Below are positions 53,804 through 62,704 of a DNA stretch of 64,000 bases, piece after piece. Within the stretch, counting starts at the first letter, position 1. Each line of letters starts with the position of its first letter. The DNA is taken from positions 1-64,000 of the forward strand of contig URCF01000003.1 of assembly GCA_900546365.1 (NCBI GenBank). The letters run 5' to 3'. The notes below the pieces were generated by a model, which worked only from the letters and a program-made list of their open reading frames with translations, did not search any database and was not told the origin of the DNA. The stretch comes from an uncultured Porphyromonadaceae bacterium (GTDB lineage Bacteria; Bacteroidota; Bacteroidia; Bacteroidales; Muribaculaceae). Made by a program: the position numbers and the translations under genes.

Positions 53804-56338
53804 TCAGTATGACAATGATAGTTCATCAATCCACAGCCGGCTTCCTATGGCTGTGGAGGTTTCAAGATTTTTGCTCACCGGCACATTGGCTGTCTCCTCG
53901 GCTATCGACCCGTAGTGGATGGACGATGCCATCATCACCCTCAGCGCGGTAGCCTTGACTCCGAAATGGGGATAGGAAATCTGTGCTGAGAATGCGGTGT
54001 AGGTCATGGCCGGGCGAAGCTGTAGTTCGGTGCGCCCTAACACTATCTCCACACCGTTGTCGATGCCAAGCACTTCCACCAACACAGCGCCGCGGTCGGA
54101 CGGAGCTGAGGGCGACGGCACGAATTTATAGAATCCGTTGAGCGCGGAGGGGCGCGATCCGAATCCGATGCCGAGATTGTAATGCTCGGTCACAGATCCG
54201 GAATAGAATCTGTAATCACCCAAGAACAGTCGGCCTGTGGCGGTGTGCCCTATGTTGGGAGCGTTGCAGCTGTACTGGGTGTAGTTGGCATTGGGCTGTA
54301 GATAGTCGGGAATAGGCTCGCCGTTCACATCCCACCCCACGCTCTGGAGCTGCACGGCATAAGTGCCGGCGTATGCGTCCTCCACGATCTGTACCGACGG
54401 CTGTACATACCAGGTGTTGATATTGCGGGCGTCCATACAAGCTGTCTTACTGTTGGTATTAGCCCATTTCTCAGGCACATACACCTCGTAGGAGGCACGG
54501 TTTTGCTGATTGAATATCGGCACTATGCTTTGGGAATATCTGCCGCCGCTGGGCATATCCTTGTACTCAAACCCTTTTTCGCGGTCCTCAAACCCACCGT
54601 TCTCCAATCCGGCGATATCCTCGGTGCGGATGTTGACTGCCGGGCAGAAATCGGCGGATGACGGATTGGCAAACACTGTGGCGGTGAAGCTGTAGTTGGT
54701 GGATGCTGTCAGTCCGCCCAACACTATGATGCCGTTCGCATAATCGTCATCAATCTGCTGTAGCGGTGCGCCGTTGCCGTAAACAGTGAGCATTGAGGTG
54801 ATGACCGGGAGCAACGCTTTATCCTCGGCGTTCACTCTTACCACCGCTTTGAGGGCGAATGCATCCACTTCTATGCTGAATTTGGGCGACACTCTGTGGA
54901 TGCTGAACTCCGCTTTGGTTATTCCGCAATACACCACACGGGCACGCAGCGATTCGGTGCCGTCAGGCGCTTTGTATCTCACGGTATATTTGCCGTTGCC
55001 GCGACTTTCGATGCCGATAATCTCCATTGCCACCCATTTATTGCATGCAAATGCTTGCAACTCAAGATTGTCGGAAAGCTGGTCCGTGGGGCTTTCCACC
55101 ACTATCTCGCCCACATTCACCCCGGCCACCACATCTGTGACACTCGCCACTCTCAGATCCACCGGCAGTGGGACTACTTCAAGGATGGCCGGTGTGCCCA
55201 CAATCTGTAGCTTGTTCTTGGGTTCGAGTATGAAAAGTGTGGATTGTGCTTCCGCATCATATCGCAGCCGTGGCAGCACTTCGGTGTAATCCAAGGTCAA
55301 TGTTCCGTTCTGTCGGCTGATTTTCAATCCGAGAGCCTCCATCGCGGCCACACAGTCGGGAGTGGCCTGCATCAGGTCAATGCCGGATGGCCACCCTTGA
55401 CTGCACAGCGTCAGGGAACGGGTGGTGAGGATGGCTGACTCAAGTTGATTTTCGCTTACGCTCATGGTGAGCGGGGTGGTGCCGGTGGTTCCCTCTATCC
55501 ATTCCAGAGGGGTGGAGGAGGTGAATCCGGCGCAGGTCACTTCCGGTGGCGTAGTGTTGATGAACTGTTCGGACAGCTCGGTGGTGCTGTCATCGGTGGA
55601 CACTGTGCCATCGAACGACACGGTTATCTGCGGGTTGCCGTTGGGGAGCATCTCAGCGCTCACGCTGGCTATATATGCGTAGCCGGGTTTTGCTTCGGGG
55701 AGCTGTGCGGCTTCAAATCTCACCTCCTTGCCGCTGCCGGGCATCTCAAGATTCAGCTGCACGGATATGTTGCCGGGATGGAGATATGCAAATCGGTGCT
55801 CGCTGTCCGGATAGTCCACGTAGGCACCGCCTTGGGAGTGCAATATGGTGGAGAAGGTGGAGAACATGGAGAGAAAACTTTCGGAAAACTCCACTCTGAG
55901 CATGGTGCTGCGCAATCTCGCCTCAAGAGGAAGCACAAGGTCGGCCCCATCGCTGAGGTCAACGGTGGCGCTCGCATAGAAATACGGGCACTCCATTCCT
56001 TCGGTTATGCTGTCGCCGAAGGCGGTCTCCACAAGATATCTGCCGGGAAGATATGAATTATCTTCGGGGTAGTCGTCAACACTCTCCCAATACGCCTGCT
56101 TGCCTGATTGCAAGTTGGTAATCTTGAGGTTCATCTCCGACACCGATGGCACCGGATAGGCCAGATTGTATGACACCGATCCGTCCACTCCCACTGTCGA
56201 TGAGTTGACACTCACCCGGGGGTGAAGCACTGAGGATCCTATATGCTCTGAAAAATCCTCATTGCTGCACGACACAATGCCGAACGCTGATGTCAGCGCA
56301 AACATCATGCCTGCTATATACTTTTTTCTCAATGTCAT
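53804..56338 (-). CDS. DUF4493 plus PCMD domain lipoprotein
   Basis: Large lipoprotein of 844 residues. The lipobox IVSC puts the lipidated Cys at 24, followed by SNEDF, an acidic stretch close to known surface lipoprotein tags. Residues 40-260 match the DUF4493 pattern (SVSYNLAYPVPSVSEM, GDSITEGMECPYFYASAT). A middle region with several Ig-like strands follows (about 260-590). From about 600 (GLENGGFEDREKGFEY) comes the PCMD domain, ending in RLWIDELSLSY. It is the first gene of a four-gene operon and shares the PCMD domain with the last gene. The domain names do not reveal a reaction. Confidence 0.8.
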   Translation of the reverse strand: MTLRKKYIAGMMFALTSAFGIVSCSNEDFSEHIGSSVLHPRVSVNSSTVGVDGSVSYNLAYPVPSVSEMNLKITNLQSGKQAYWESVDDYPEDNSYLPGRYLVETAFGDSITEGMECPYFYASATVDLSDGADLVLPLEARLRSTMLRVEFSESFLSMFSTFSTILHSQGGAYVDYPDSEHRFAYLHPGNISVQLNLEMPGSGKEVRFEAAQLPEAKPGYAYIASVSAEMLPNGNPQITVSFDGTVSTDDSTTELSEQFINTTPPEVTCAGFTSSTPLEWIEGTTGTTPLTMSVSENQLESAILTTRSLTLCSQGWPSGIDLMQATPDCVAAMEALGLKISRQNGTLTLDYTEVLPRLRYDAEAQSTLFILEPKNKLQIVGTPAILEVVPLPVDLRVASVTDVVAGVNVGEIVVESPTDQLSDNLELQAFACNKWVAMEIIGIESRGNGKYTVRYKAPDGTESLRARVVYCGITKAEFSIHRVSPKFSIEVDAFALKAVVRVNAEDKALLPVITSMLTVYGNGAPLQQIDDDYANGIIVLGGLTASTNYSFTATVFANPSSADFCPAVNIRTEDIAGLENGGFEDREKGFEYKDMPSGGRYSQSIVPIFNQQNRASYEVYVPEKWANTNSKTACMDARNINTWYVQPSVQIVEDAYAGTYAVQLQSVGWDVNGEPIPDYLQPNANYTQYSCNAPNIGHTATGRLFLGDYRFYSGSVTEHYNLGIGFGSRPSALNGFYKFVPSPSAPSDRGAVLVEVLGIDNGVEIVLGRTELQLRPAMTYTAFSAQISYPHFGVKATALRVMMASSIHYGSIAEETANVPVSKNLETSTAIGSRLWIDELSLSY

Positions 56339-56449
56339 GGTTTATCAAATATTTTGTAAAGTTAATACTTTTTATCCATCCGTGAGACCTATTACCTCTT
56401 TAAAATTAGTTAACTCCTCGGCCGGGCGTTTTTTGCGCGAAAAAATTAT

Positions 56450-56457
56450 TACTTTTG
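56450..56457 (+). promoter_or_regulatory. Promoter -7 element for the DUF4923 gene
   Basis: TACTTTTG lies 24 bases before the start codon and fits TAnnTTTG. A TTTG lies only 14 bases upstream, shorter than consensus. The divergent DUF4493 gene shares this 143-base gap and shows only a weak TAACTTTA element. Confidence 0.45.
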
Positions 56458-56481
56458 CGCTGCAAAATTTTATAATTTCTC

Positions 56482-57141
56482 ATGAAAAAATATCTCTTTC
56501 TACCACTTATGTTGCTCGTCGGCCTTATGGCCTCGGCTTCCGAACTGGACATCAAGGATGTGCTCAACGGTGTGAAAAACGGGGGCAACGGTTCCTCCAC
56601 CACCGAAAAACTTGCCGGACTGGCGGGTGCCCTCCTTTCCAGCGACAAGATTTCAATCGAATCGCTCCACGGCTCATGGGCTTATAAAGCCCCTGCCGTC
56701 ACTTTCAAGAGCGACAACCTTCTCAAGAAAGCAGGCGGTGCGGCTGTGTCGGAAACCATTGAGGGTAAGCTTGCTTCATACTATTCCAAGCTCGGATTCA
56801 CCCAGATGACTCTCGTGGTCAACGAGGACAACACTTTTGAGATGAAAATTAAAAAAATGACTCTCAAAGGCACAATCACCGAGGTGACCGATAAGAACTC
56901 GAAGGCCAACTTTGTGTTCAGCTTCAAAGCCGCCGGCAAGGTGAGCATCGGAAAGCTCGACACCTATGTGCAGAAAAGTGCGCTCGGCACCTTGAGCATC
57001 ATGTTTGATGTGTCCAAACTCATTTCGCTTGTTGAAAAGGTAAGTACTCTCACCAACCTCAGCTCGGCAAAAACTTTATCAAGCGCTTTATCGAGCTACG
57101 ATGGCATGTGCGCCGGATTTGAGATGAGCAAAACCAAATAA
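56482..57141 (+). CDS. DUF4923 family exported protein
   Basis: Exported 219-residue protein: signal peptide 1-20 (MKKYLFLPLMLLVGLMASAS), then a short Gly-rich helix region and the DUF4923 (lipocalin-like) pattern LHGSWAYKAPAVTFKSDNLL near 63-82, MTLVVNEDNTFEMKIKKM near 108-125 and SALGTLSIMFDVSKL near 165. The fold is probably a small beta-barrel binding a lipid-like ligand. Found widely in Bacteroidales, function unknown. A glycosyltransferase follows 8 bases later. Confidence 0.8.
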   Translation: MKKYLFLPLMLLVGLMASASELDIKDVLNGVKNGGNGSSTTEKLAGLAGALLSSDKISIESLHGSWAYKAPAVTFKSDNLLKKAGGAAVSETIEGKLASYYSKLGFTQMTLVVNEDNTFEMKIKKMTLKGTITEVTDKNSKANFVFSFKAAGKVSIGKLDTYVQKSALGTLSIMFDVSKLISLVEKVSTLTNLSSAKTLSSALSSYDGMCAGFEMSKTK

Positions 57142-57149
57142 CAATCCCG

Positions 57150-57944
57150 GTGTTAACAGCCTCAGTAGTCACATACCATACATCGTTCAATGAGTTGGAG
57201 CAGTGCTTTAACTCATTGGCTTCATCGGGCTTGGTGTCAAAGTTGTATGTGGTGGACAACGGCGAGGAGGAGAGGGTACGGCAGTTCTGCTCTTCGGCTC
57301 CGTTGCAGTGTGACTATATCCCGCTGCCCAACCCCGGCTACGGCGCAGCCCACAATGTGGCCATCCGCAAGGCGTTGGCCGCAGGTGCGGATTTCCACCT
57401 TGTACTCAACACCGATGTGGCTTTTGGTCCCGAGGTTCTTCCCGCGCTGGTGAAGTACATGGAGAGCCATCCTGATGCGGGTATGGTGCAGCCTATGATT
57501 GTCAATGCCTCGGGTGCGCTTGAGCCGTCGGCACGGCTGTTGCCCACGCCGTTCGACTTGATATTGCGCCGGTTTCTTCCCGGCGGTTGGTTCAAGCCCC
57601 GCAGATGTAGGTATCTGCTGACACATGTGGATCATTCGCAGCCGTTTAATGTGCCATACCTCGAGGGAAGCTTTATGCTTATGCGTTCGGAAGCGTTGCG
57701 CTCCACAGGAGGTTTTGACGAGCGGTTTTTCATGTATCCCGAGGATATTGACCTCACCCGCAGGATGCACAGGAACTGGGGCACAATCTACTGCCCGGTG
57801 GCGCAGATTACTCATCTTCATAAGCGGGCATCCTACTCATCGCTCCGGATGCTGTGGGTGCACTGCTCCAACATGGTGAGATATTTCAACAAATGGGGGT
57901 GGCTGATTGACCACGAGCGAAACCGGTTCAATGCTCCATTCTGA
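57150..57944 (+). CDS. Family 2 glycosyltransferase (rhamnosyltransferase-like)
   Basis: Cytosolic GT-A transferase of 264 residues. It begins with a GTG codon; this start is needed to keep the first beta strand (LTASVVTYHTSFNELEQC) and no ATG is close. The nucleotide-sugar pocket is marked by LYVVDNGEEERV near 29, PGYGAAHNVAIRKAL near 57 and LVLNTDVAF near 84 with the metal-binding Asp. YPEDIDLTRRMHRN near 193 is the late acidic loop. It resembles WbbL/RfbF-type rhamnosyl- or galactofuranosyltransferases. The donor is uncertain. Confidence 0.87.
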   Translation: MLTASVVTYHTSFNELEQCFNSLASSGLVSKLYVVDNGEEERVRQFCSSAPLQCDYIPLPNPGYGAAHNVAIRKALAAGADFHLVLNTDVAFGPEVLPALVKYMESHPDAGMVQPMIVNASGALEPSARLLPTPFDLILRRFLPGGWFKPRRCRYLLTHVDHSQPFNVPYLEGSFMLMRSEALRSTGGFDERFFMYPEDIDLTRRMHRNWGTIYCPVAQITHLHKRASYSSLRMLWVHCSNMVRYFNKWGWLIDHERNRFNAPF

Positions 57945-57950
57945 ATATAC

Positions 57951-57981
57951 AGCGGGCCGATGCAATCAGCATCGGCCCGCT
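57951..57981. terminator. Bidirectional terminator after the glycosyltransferase
   Basis: A perfect 13-base-pair stem (AGCGGGCCGATGC with GCATCGGCCCGCT) with a 5-base loop lies in the 57-base gap between two convergent genes. TTTG follows on the plus strand; U-tracts are short on both sides, so strength depends on the stem. Confidence 0.75.
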
Positions 57982-58001
57982 TTGACAATGTGTGTTTTAT
58001 G

Positions 58002-58493
58002 CTATTGGAGTGAGAAGCGCACGGCGTGCTGCTCCGCTCCGTCATCGTTGGGGTTGGATGGTATGTCGCTTTCTGAGGCAACTATATTGATCGGCACTTG
58101 AGCAGTGGACTGGGCGAGCTCGCAATGCACTTCGGCCACAGACATACCCAAGGTGAGGATATATTTGCCCGGAGTCAAAGTGGCCATCGGCACTGTTATG
58201 CCAAACGGAGCCACGGGATTGTACCCGACTATGATACCGTTGAGGCTGTATGTGACCGGGCCGATGGTGGCGGTTTTGCCCGGACGGTTGGCTTTGACAT
58301 ACACTCCGGTCACCACCAGGTCATTGCCTTGCACGATATACACCTCATGGTCTATGGGTGTGGCATTGTCGCCGTACGACAGCGAGATGCTCACATTGGG
58401 CATGTTCTTGTCGTCATCGTCATCGCATGAGGTCATCGCGAACGATGCCGTGAGCGCAACCAATATAACCAATGTTAAACGAATGATTTTCAT
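58002..58493 (-). CDS. Hypothetical surface-type lipoprotein
   Basis: Predicted lipoprotein of 163 residues. ATG 58493 starts MKIIRLTLVILVALTASFAMTSC; an earlier in-frame start at 58520 would overlap clpB. The lipidated Cys is followed by five Asp residues, which resembles the SDDDD-type lipoprotein export signal described in Bacteroides, so it is probably exposed on the cell surface. The mature part is all beta and calycin/Ig-like in rhythm (VYIVQGNDLVVTGVYVKAN, GKYILTLGMSVAEV). No family recognised. It follows clpB. Confidence 0.7.
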   Translation of the reverse strand: MKIIRLTLVILVALTASFAMTSCDDDDDKNMPNVSISLSYGDNATPIDHEVYIVQGNDLVVTGVYVKANRPGKTATIGPVTYSLNGIIVGYNPVAPFGITVPMATLTPGKYILTLGMSVAEVHCELAQSTAQVPINIVASESDIPSNPNDDGAEQHAVRFSLQ

Positions 58494-58516
58494 AATAATA
58501 AAGAGACTGAATTGAA

Positions 58517-61105
58517 TCAATTGTTGAACACCAGTTGGTCTTCCTTCACATCAATGACAATCGGGCGCTCCTTGTCAACCTTCTGCGCCAGTATGTCCTT
58601 GCTGAGTCGGTTGAGTACCAGACGGTGGATGACACGTTTCACAGGGCGGGCGCCGAATTCGGGATCGTAACCTTCCTCGGCAAGATATTTCAGAGCTGCG
58701 GGGGTCACCTCCATGGTCACTCCGTTGCGCTCCAGCATCTTCTGGATGCTGCGTATCTGAAGACCCACAATCTCCTCAATCTCTTTTTCATTGAGCGGGG
58801 TGAACATTATGGTTTCGTCGATACGGTTGAGGAATTCCGGACGGATGGTTTGCTTAAGCATGTCAATCACCTGGGTTTTGGTGGTCTCGATAGTCTCCTC
58901 GCGGTTGTCGTCGGTCATCTTGGCGAAGTTATCGCGGATCACTGATGAACCCATGTTGGAGGTCATGATTATAATGGTGTTCTTGAAGTTGACCAAACGC
59001 CCCTTGTTGTCAGTGAGTCGTCCGTCGTCAAGTACCTGCAGCAGGATGTTGAACACATCCGGGTGTGCCTTCTCGATCTCATCGAAGAGCACCACGGAAT
59101 ACGGTTTTCTGCGCACTGCCTCGCTGAGCTGGCCGCCTTCATCATATCCCACGTATCCCGGAGGCGCTCCGACAAGACGCGACACGGTATGCTTCTCCTG
59201 ATACTCGCTCATGTCGATACGGGTCATCATATTCTCGTCGTCAAACAGATATTCGGCCAAAGCCTTGGCAAGTTCGGTTTTACCCACACCGGTGGTGCCG
59301 AGGAATATGAACGAACCGATAGGGCGGCGCGGGTCGTTGAGGCCTGCACGTGAGCGGCGCACTGCATCGGCTATGGCTCTGATGGCTTCATCCTGACCCA
59401 CCACGCGGCGGTGAAGCTCGTCCTCAAGATGCAGCAGTTTTTCTTTCTCGCTCTGCACCATCTTGTTGACCGGTATGCCTGTCCATCGCGACACTACATC
59501 TGCGATATCTTCTGCATCCACTTCCTCCTTGATGAGCGCTTTCTCGCCCTGCATCATCTTGAGCTGTTCCTGTATTTCCGCGTTCTCCTGCTCTTTCTGC
59601 TGAACTTTGGAGTAGCGTATTTCAGCCACCTTGGCGTAATCGCCCTCACGTTCGGCACGTTCGGCGTCAAAGTTGAGCTGCTCGATATCAATCTTGTTTT
59701 GCTGGATGCGGTTGATGAGGTCTTTCTCGGCACGCCATTTTGCGGTGTACTCCTTCTCCTCCTCGCGCATGGCTGCAAGGTCTTTCTCTATTTCCTTCAC
59801 ATGAGCTTCGTCGCCTTCGCGCTTGATTGCCTCGCGCTCAATCTCTTTCTGAGCTATCTTGCGGGAAATTTCATCCAGAGCCTGCGGCACGGAGTCAATC
59901 TCAAGACGGAGCTTTGAGGCGGCCTCGTCCACGAGGTCAATGGCCTTGTCGGGGAGGAAACGGTCGGTGATGTATCGCTCGGAGAGTGTGACGGCGGCAA
60001 TAATCGCTTCGTCGCGGATGCGCACCTTGTGGTGGTTCTCATAGCGCTCTTTAAGTCCGCGGAGGATGGCAATGGCGGAGGTTTCGTCCGGCTCGTTTAC
60101 CATCACTTTTTGGAATCGGCGCTCAAGTGCCTTGTCCTTCTCAAAATATTTCTGATATTCGTCGAGCGTGGTGGCACCGATGCTGCGCAATTCGCCTCGG
60201 GCCAGCGCCGGCTTGAGGATGTTGGCTGCATCCATCGCGCCTTCGCCCTTGCCGGCACCCACAAGTGTGTGGATTTCATCAATGAACAGTATGATTTCGC
60301 CATCGCTCTGGGTCACTTCGTTGACAATGGCTTTGAGTCGCTCCTCAAATTCGCCTTTGTATTTGGCTCCGGCCACGAGTGCGCCCATATCCAGCGAGAA
60401 TATCTGCTTGCTGCGCAGGTTTTCGGGGACATCACCGCGCACAATCCGCTGTGCCAACCCCTCGGCAATGGCTGTTTTGCCAGTACCCGGCTCACCGATC
60501 AGCATAGGATTGTTTTTGGTGCGTCGGCTCAGGATCTGAAGCACGCGCCTTATCTCTTCGTCGCGCCCTATCACCGGGTCGAGTTTTCCTTGACGGGCAC
60601 GCTCGTTGAGGTTGATGGCATATTTGCTGAGTGAATTATAGGTTTCCTCCGCGCTTTGGTCGGTGGCTTTCTTTCCTTTACGCAGCTCAGCGATGGCACT
60701 CTGGAGTTCGGATGCACTCAGTCCGGCATCCTTGAGAATCTTGGATGCGGGTGAATTGATTTCGAATATGGCACTCAGCAACGCTTCGAGGGTCACATAC
60801 TCATCTCCCTGTTTCTTGGCAATGTCAAGAGCTTTCTGGAGTACATCGTTGCTCTCGCGGCTGAGGTACGGCTCTCCGCCCGACACTTTTGGCAATGCGG
60901 CAATCTCGCGGTCCACTTGTGAAGCGACGGCACCGATGTTGGCGCCAATCTTGGCAAAAATAAATTTCACAAGCGACTCGCCTTCCGACATCACGCCTTT
61001 GAGCAGATGCACGGGTTCGACGGCTTGGCTGCCCGATGACCTTGTGATCTCCACGGCTTTCTGGATAGCCTCTTGCGATTTGATGGTGAAATTGTTGAAA
61101 TTCAT
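58517..61105 (-). CDS. clpB: ATP-dependent disaggregase ClpB
   Basis: Heat-shock AAA+ protein that, with DnaK, rescues aggregated proteins. The Clp N-domain spans 1-145. NBD1 has Walker [14 protein letters not shown] near 204 and Walker [12 protein letters not shown]. The middle coiled coil (about 405-525) is rich in Glu/Lys/Arg, as needed for the DnaK-gated M-domain. NBD2 has [13 protein letters not shown] near 604 and [11 protein letters not shown]. No ClpP-binding IGF/L loop is obvious. The length of 862 residues is standard. The small lipoprotein gene starts 24 bases downstream of its stop. Confidence 0.97.
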   Translation of the reverse strand: MNFNNFTIKSQEAIQKAVEITRSSGSQAVEPVHLLKGVMSEGESLVKFIFAKIGANIGAVASQVDREIAALPKVSGGEPYLSRESNDVLQKALDIAKKQGDEYVTLEALLSAIFEINSPASKILKDAGLSASELQSAIAELRKGKKATDQSAEETYNSLSKYAINLNERARQGKLDPVIGRDEEIRRVLQILSRRTKNNPMLIGEPGTGKTAIAEGLAQRIVRGDVPENLRSKQIFSLDMGALVAGAKYKGEFEERLKAIVNEVTQSDGEIILFIDEIHTLVGAGKGEGAMDAANILKPALARGELRSIGATTLDEYQKYFEKDKALERRFQKVMVNEPDETSAIAILRGLKERYENHHKVRIRDEAIIAAVTLSERYITDRFLPDKAIDLVDEAASKLRLEIDSVPQALDEISRKIAQKEIEREAIKREGDEAHVKEIEKDLAAMREEEKEYTAKWRAEKDLINRIQQNKIDIEQLNFDAERAEREGDYAKVAEIRYSKVQQKEQENAEIQEQLKMMQGEKALIKEEVDAEDIADVVSRWTGIPVNKMVQSEKEKLLHLEDELHRRVVGQDEAIRAIADAVRRSRAGLNDPRRPIGSFIFLGTTGVGKTELAKALAEYLFDDENMMTRIDMSEYQEKHTVSRLVGAPPGYVGYDEGGQLSEAVRRKPYSVVLFDEIEKAHPDVFNILLQVLDDGRLTDNKGRLVNFKNTIIIMTSNMGSSVIRDNFAKMTDDNREETIETTKTQVIDMLKQTIRPEFLNRIDETIMFTPLNEKEIEEIVGLQIRSIQKMLERNGVTMEVTPAALKYLAEEGYDPEFGARPVKRVIHRLVLNRLSKDILAQKVDKERPIVIDVKEDQLVFNN

Positions 61106-61178
61106 AATATTTCAGTGTTTTCAGTTGATTCGTTTAATCTATTTTCTATATCTTTTAACAATCATAGCCTTGGAATGG

Positions 61179-61209
61179 TTGTATAAATCTACGGTTTTAG
61201 CTACCTTTG
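61179..61209 (+). promoter_or_regulatory. Bacteroidetes-type promoter for the DUF5106-doxX-mnmA group
   Basis: TTG (61179-61181), 20 bases, then TACCTTTG (61202-61209), a good match to the consensus. The start codon follows at 61260. The gap is shared with the divergent clpB gene. Confidence 0.68.
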
Positions 61210-61259
61210 TACCTAACAAAGCTTATGCCAAAGTTCATTTTTTTGACTAATAAAAGAAA

Positions 61260-62162
61260 ATGTTTATGACACGACATATATTCTCCCTGATACTTCTTGT
61301 GGCAGTGCTGTTCGTCCCGGCAGCGGTGTCTGCGCAAGCTGTTGACAAGCCGTATTTCCCTGTGCCATTGGTGCCTGACTCGCTCAAGACTCTTCAGCAG
61401 CGCTCCGACTATATGGTGGAGCATTATTGGGATTTCTGCGATTTCAAAAAGGCTTTTTCCTCTAAGTCAAAAATGTCGGAATCGCTCAACACCTACCTGT
61501 CATTTATGCCGTATGCCTCTTCTGATGTCATACGCAACGGGATTGCCAAACTCCTTAAATCGCTTGAAAAACAGCCGGATGACCTGTTGTTCTTTGGTCG
61601 TGAAGCTGAAAATATGCTTTATAGCGACTCCGCTGAATTTGTAGGGGAGGAGATTTACCTCATGTTTGCCAAAGCAGTGGCCGGCAACAAGAAAATAGAT
61701 AAGGCTTCACGCTCGCGGTTTGTGCACCACGCCGACCTTCTGGAGCATAACCGTGTAGGGTTGAAGGCTCCCGACTTCCTGTATGCCGACCGCAATGGTG
61801 TCATGCGACATTTTGACAGCGACACTGCCAGAGTGGTGCTCCTGATGATCAACGACCCCGACTGCGAGGATTGCCGCATGGCCCGCATCCGCCTCGATGC
61901 TGACATCAACACCACCAAGCTGATAGACAAAGGTGTGCTCAAGGTGGTCAACATCACCCCCTCGGAGTGTACACCCGAATGGCGCAATGAGGTCAGGAAC
62001 TATCCTCAGAAATGGGTGGTGGGAGCAAGCGACAGTTTCGATGACAGCTACAACTTTTTCTCCACTCCCTCGTTCTACCTTCTCAACGATGAGCATATCA
62101 TAAGAGTCAAAAACACCGACATCAACACCGTGCTTGAGGTGATGTACCGCCTCACTCACTGA
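61260..62162 (+). CDS. DUF5106 / thioredoxin-like exported protein
   Basis: Exported protein of 300 residues: signal peptide ending in AAVSAQ near 26, then an N-terminal helical DUF5106 domain (about 30-160, YWDFCDFKKAFSSK). A C-terminal thioredoxin-like domain (about 165-300) follows with LKAPDFLYADRNGVMRHF and an active-site-like DPDCEDCRM (CxxC near 202-205), then cis-Pro region FSTPSFYLLND near 270. Expected in the periplasm as a thiol oxidoreductase or an electron-transfer partner. A DoxX gene follows 28 bases later, suggesting a redox pair. Confidence 0.8.
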   Translation: MFMTRHIFSLILLVAVLFVPAAVSAQAVDKPYFPVPLVPDSLKTLQQRSDYMVEHYWDFCDFKKAFSSKSKMSESLNTYLSFMPYASSDVIRNGIAKLLKSLEKQPDDLLFFGREAENMLYSDSAEFVGEEIYLMFAKAVAGNKKIDKASRSRFVHHADLLEHNRVGLKAPDFLYADRNGVMRHFDSDTARVVLLMINDPDCEDCRMARIRLDADINTTKLIDKGVLKVVNITPSECTPEWRNEVRNYPQKWVVGASDSFDDSYNFFSTPSFYLLNDEHIIRVKNTDINTVLEVMYRLTH

Positions 62163-62190
62163 CCCACAATTAAAATAAAATATAACTCCC

Positions 62191-62700
62191 ATGAACAAGT
62201 TTCAGAAATTCTGCGCTTCGACTTTCATACGGTTCACCGGCTACACATACAGCAATATGGCCCGACTGTTTCTCCGCCTGTTTGTGGGCGTGATGTTCAT
62301 GCAGTTCGGCATCCGGCATCTGGTCAATTTCAGCACCATGAGCCTTGACTTCCCCACAGTATTCGGCTGGAGTCATGAATGTTGTCTGATATTGATGATT
62401 GCGGTGGAGATTATTTGCTCCCTTTTCATAATGGTGGGATTTCTCACCCGACTCTCCACCATTCCGCCGATTGTCTCAATGGTGGCCGCTGAATACTATA
62501 TCCTCCACGATATGCTACCCGATGTGTCGGCCTACGGTCTTGACAGCACTCAGCCGGGCTACCTGCCAGTGATGTTCATCGGCATCTACTTGTTCATCCT
62601 GCTTGCCGGTCCGGGCAAGATTTCGCTCGACTATTTTATTTCCATTTTTCTCATAGGCCGCCAGGGCAAAGACGAGCACAAGGAGCTCGAGGAGGTGTGA
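62191..62700 (+). CDS. DoxX family membrane protein
   Basis: Inner-membrane protein of 169 residues with four hydrophobic helices: RLFLRLFVGVMFMQFGIRHL near 28-47, CLILMIAVEIICSLFIMVGF near 66-85, PIVSMVAAEYYIL near 92-104 and YLPVMFIGIYLFILLAGPG near 124-142. The GxMFxxxGxxHL opening and the helix-rich pattern match DoxX/DUF6041-like families, which pass electrons near the quinone pool or act in redox homeostasis. The C-terminal tail is charged and cytosolic. It follows the thioredoxin-like gene. Confidence 0.8.
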   Translation: MNKFQKFCASTFIRFTGYTYSNMARLFLRLFVGVMFMQFGIRHLVNFSTMSLDFPTVFGWSHECCLILMIAVEIICSLFIMVGFLTRLSTIPPIVSMVAAEYYILHDMLPDVSAYGLDSTQPGYLPVMFIGIYLFILLAGPGKISLDYFISIFLIGRQGKDEHKELEEV

Positions 62701-62704
62701 GCGT

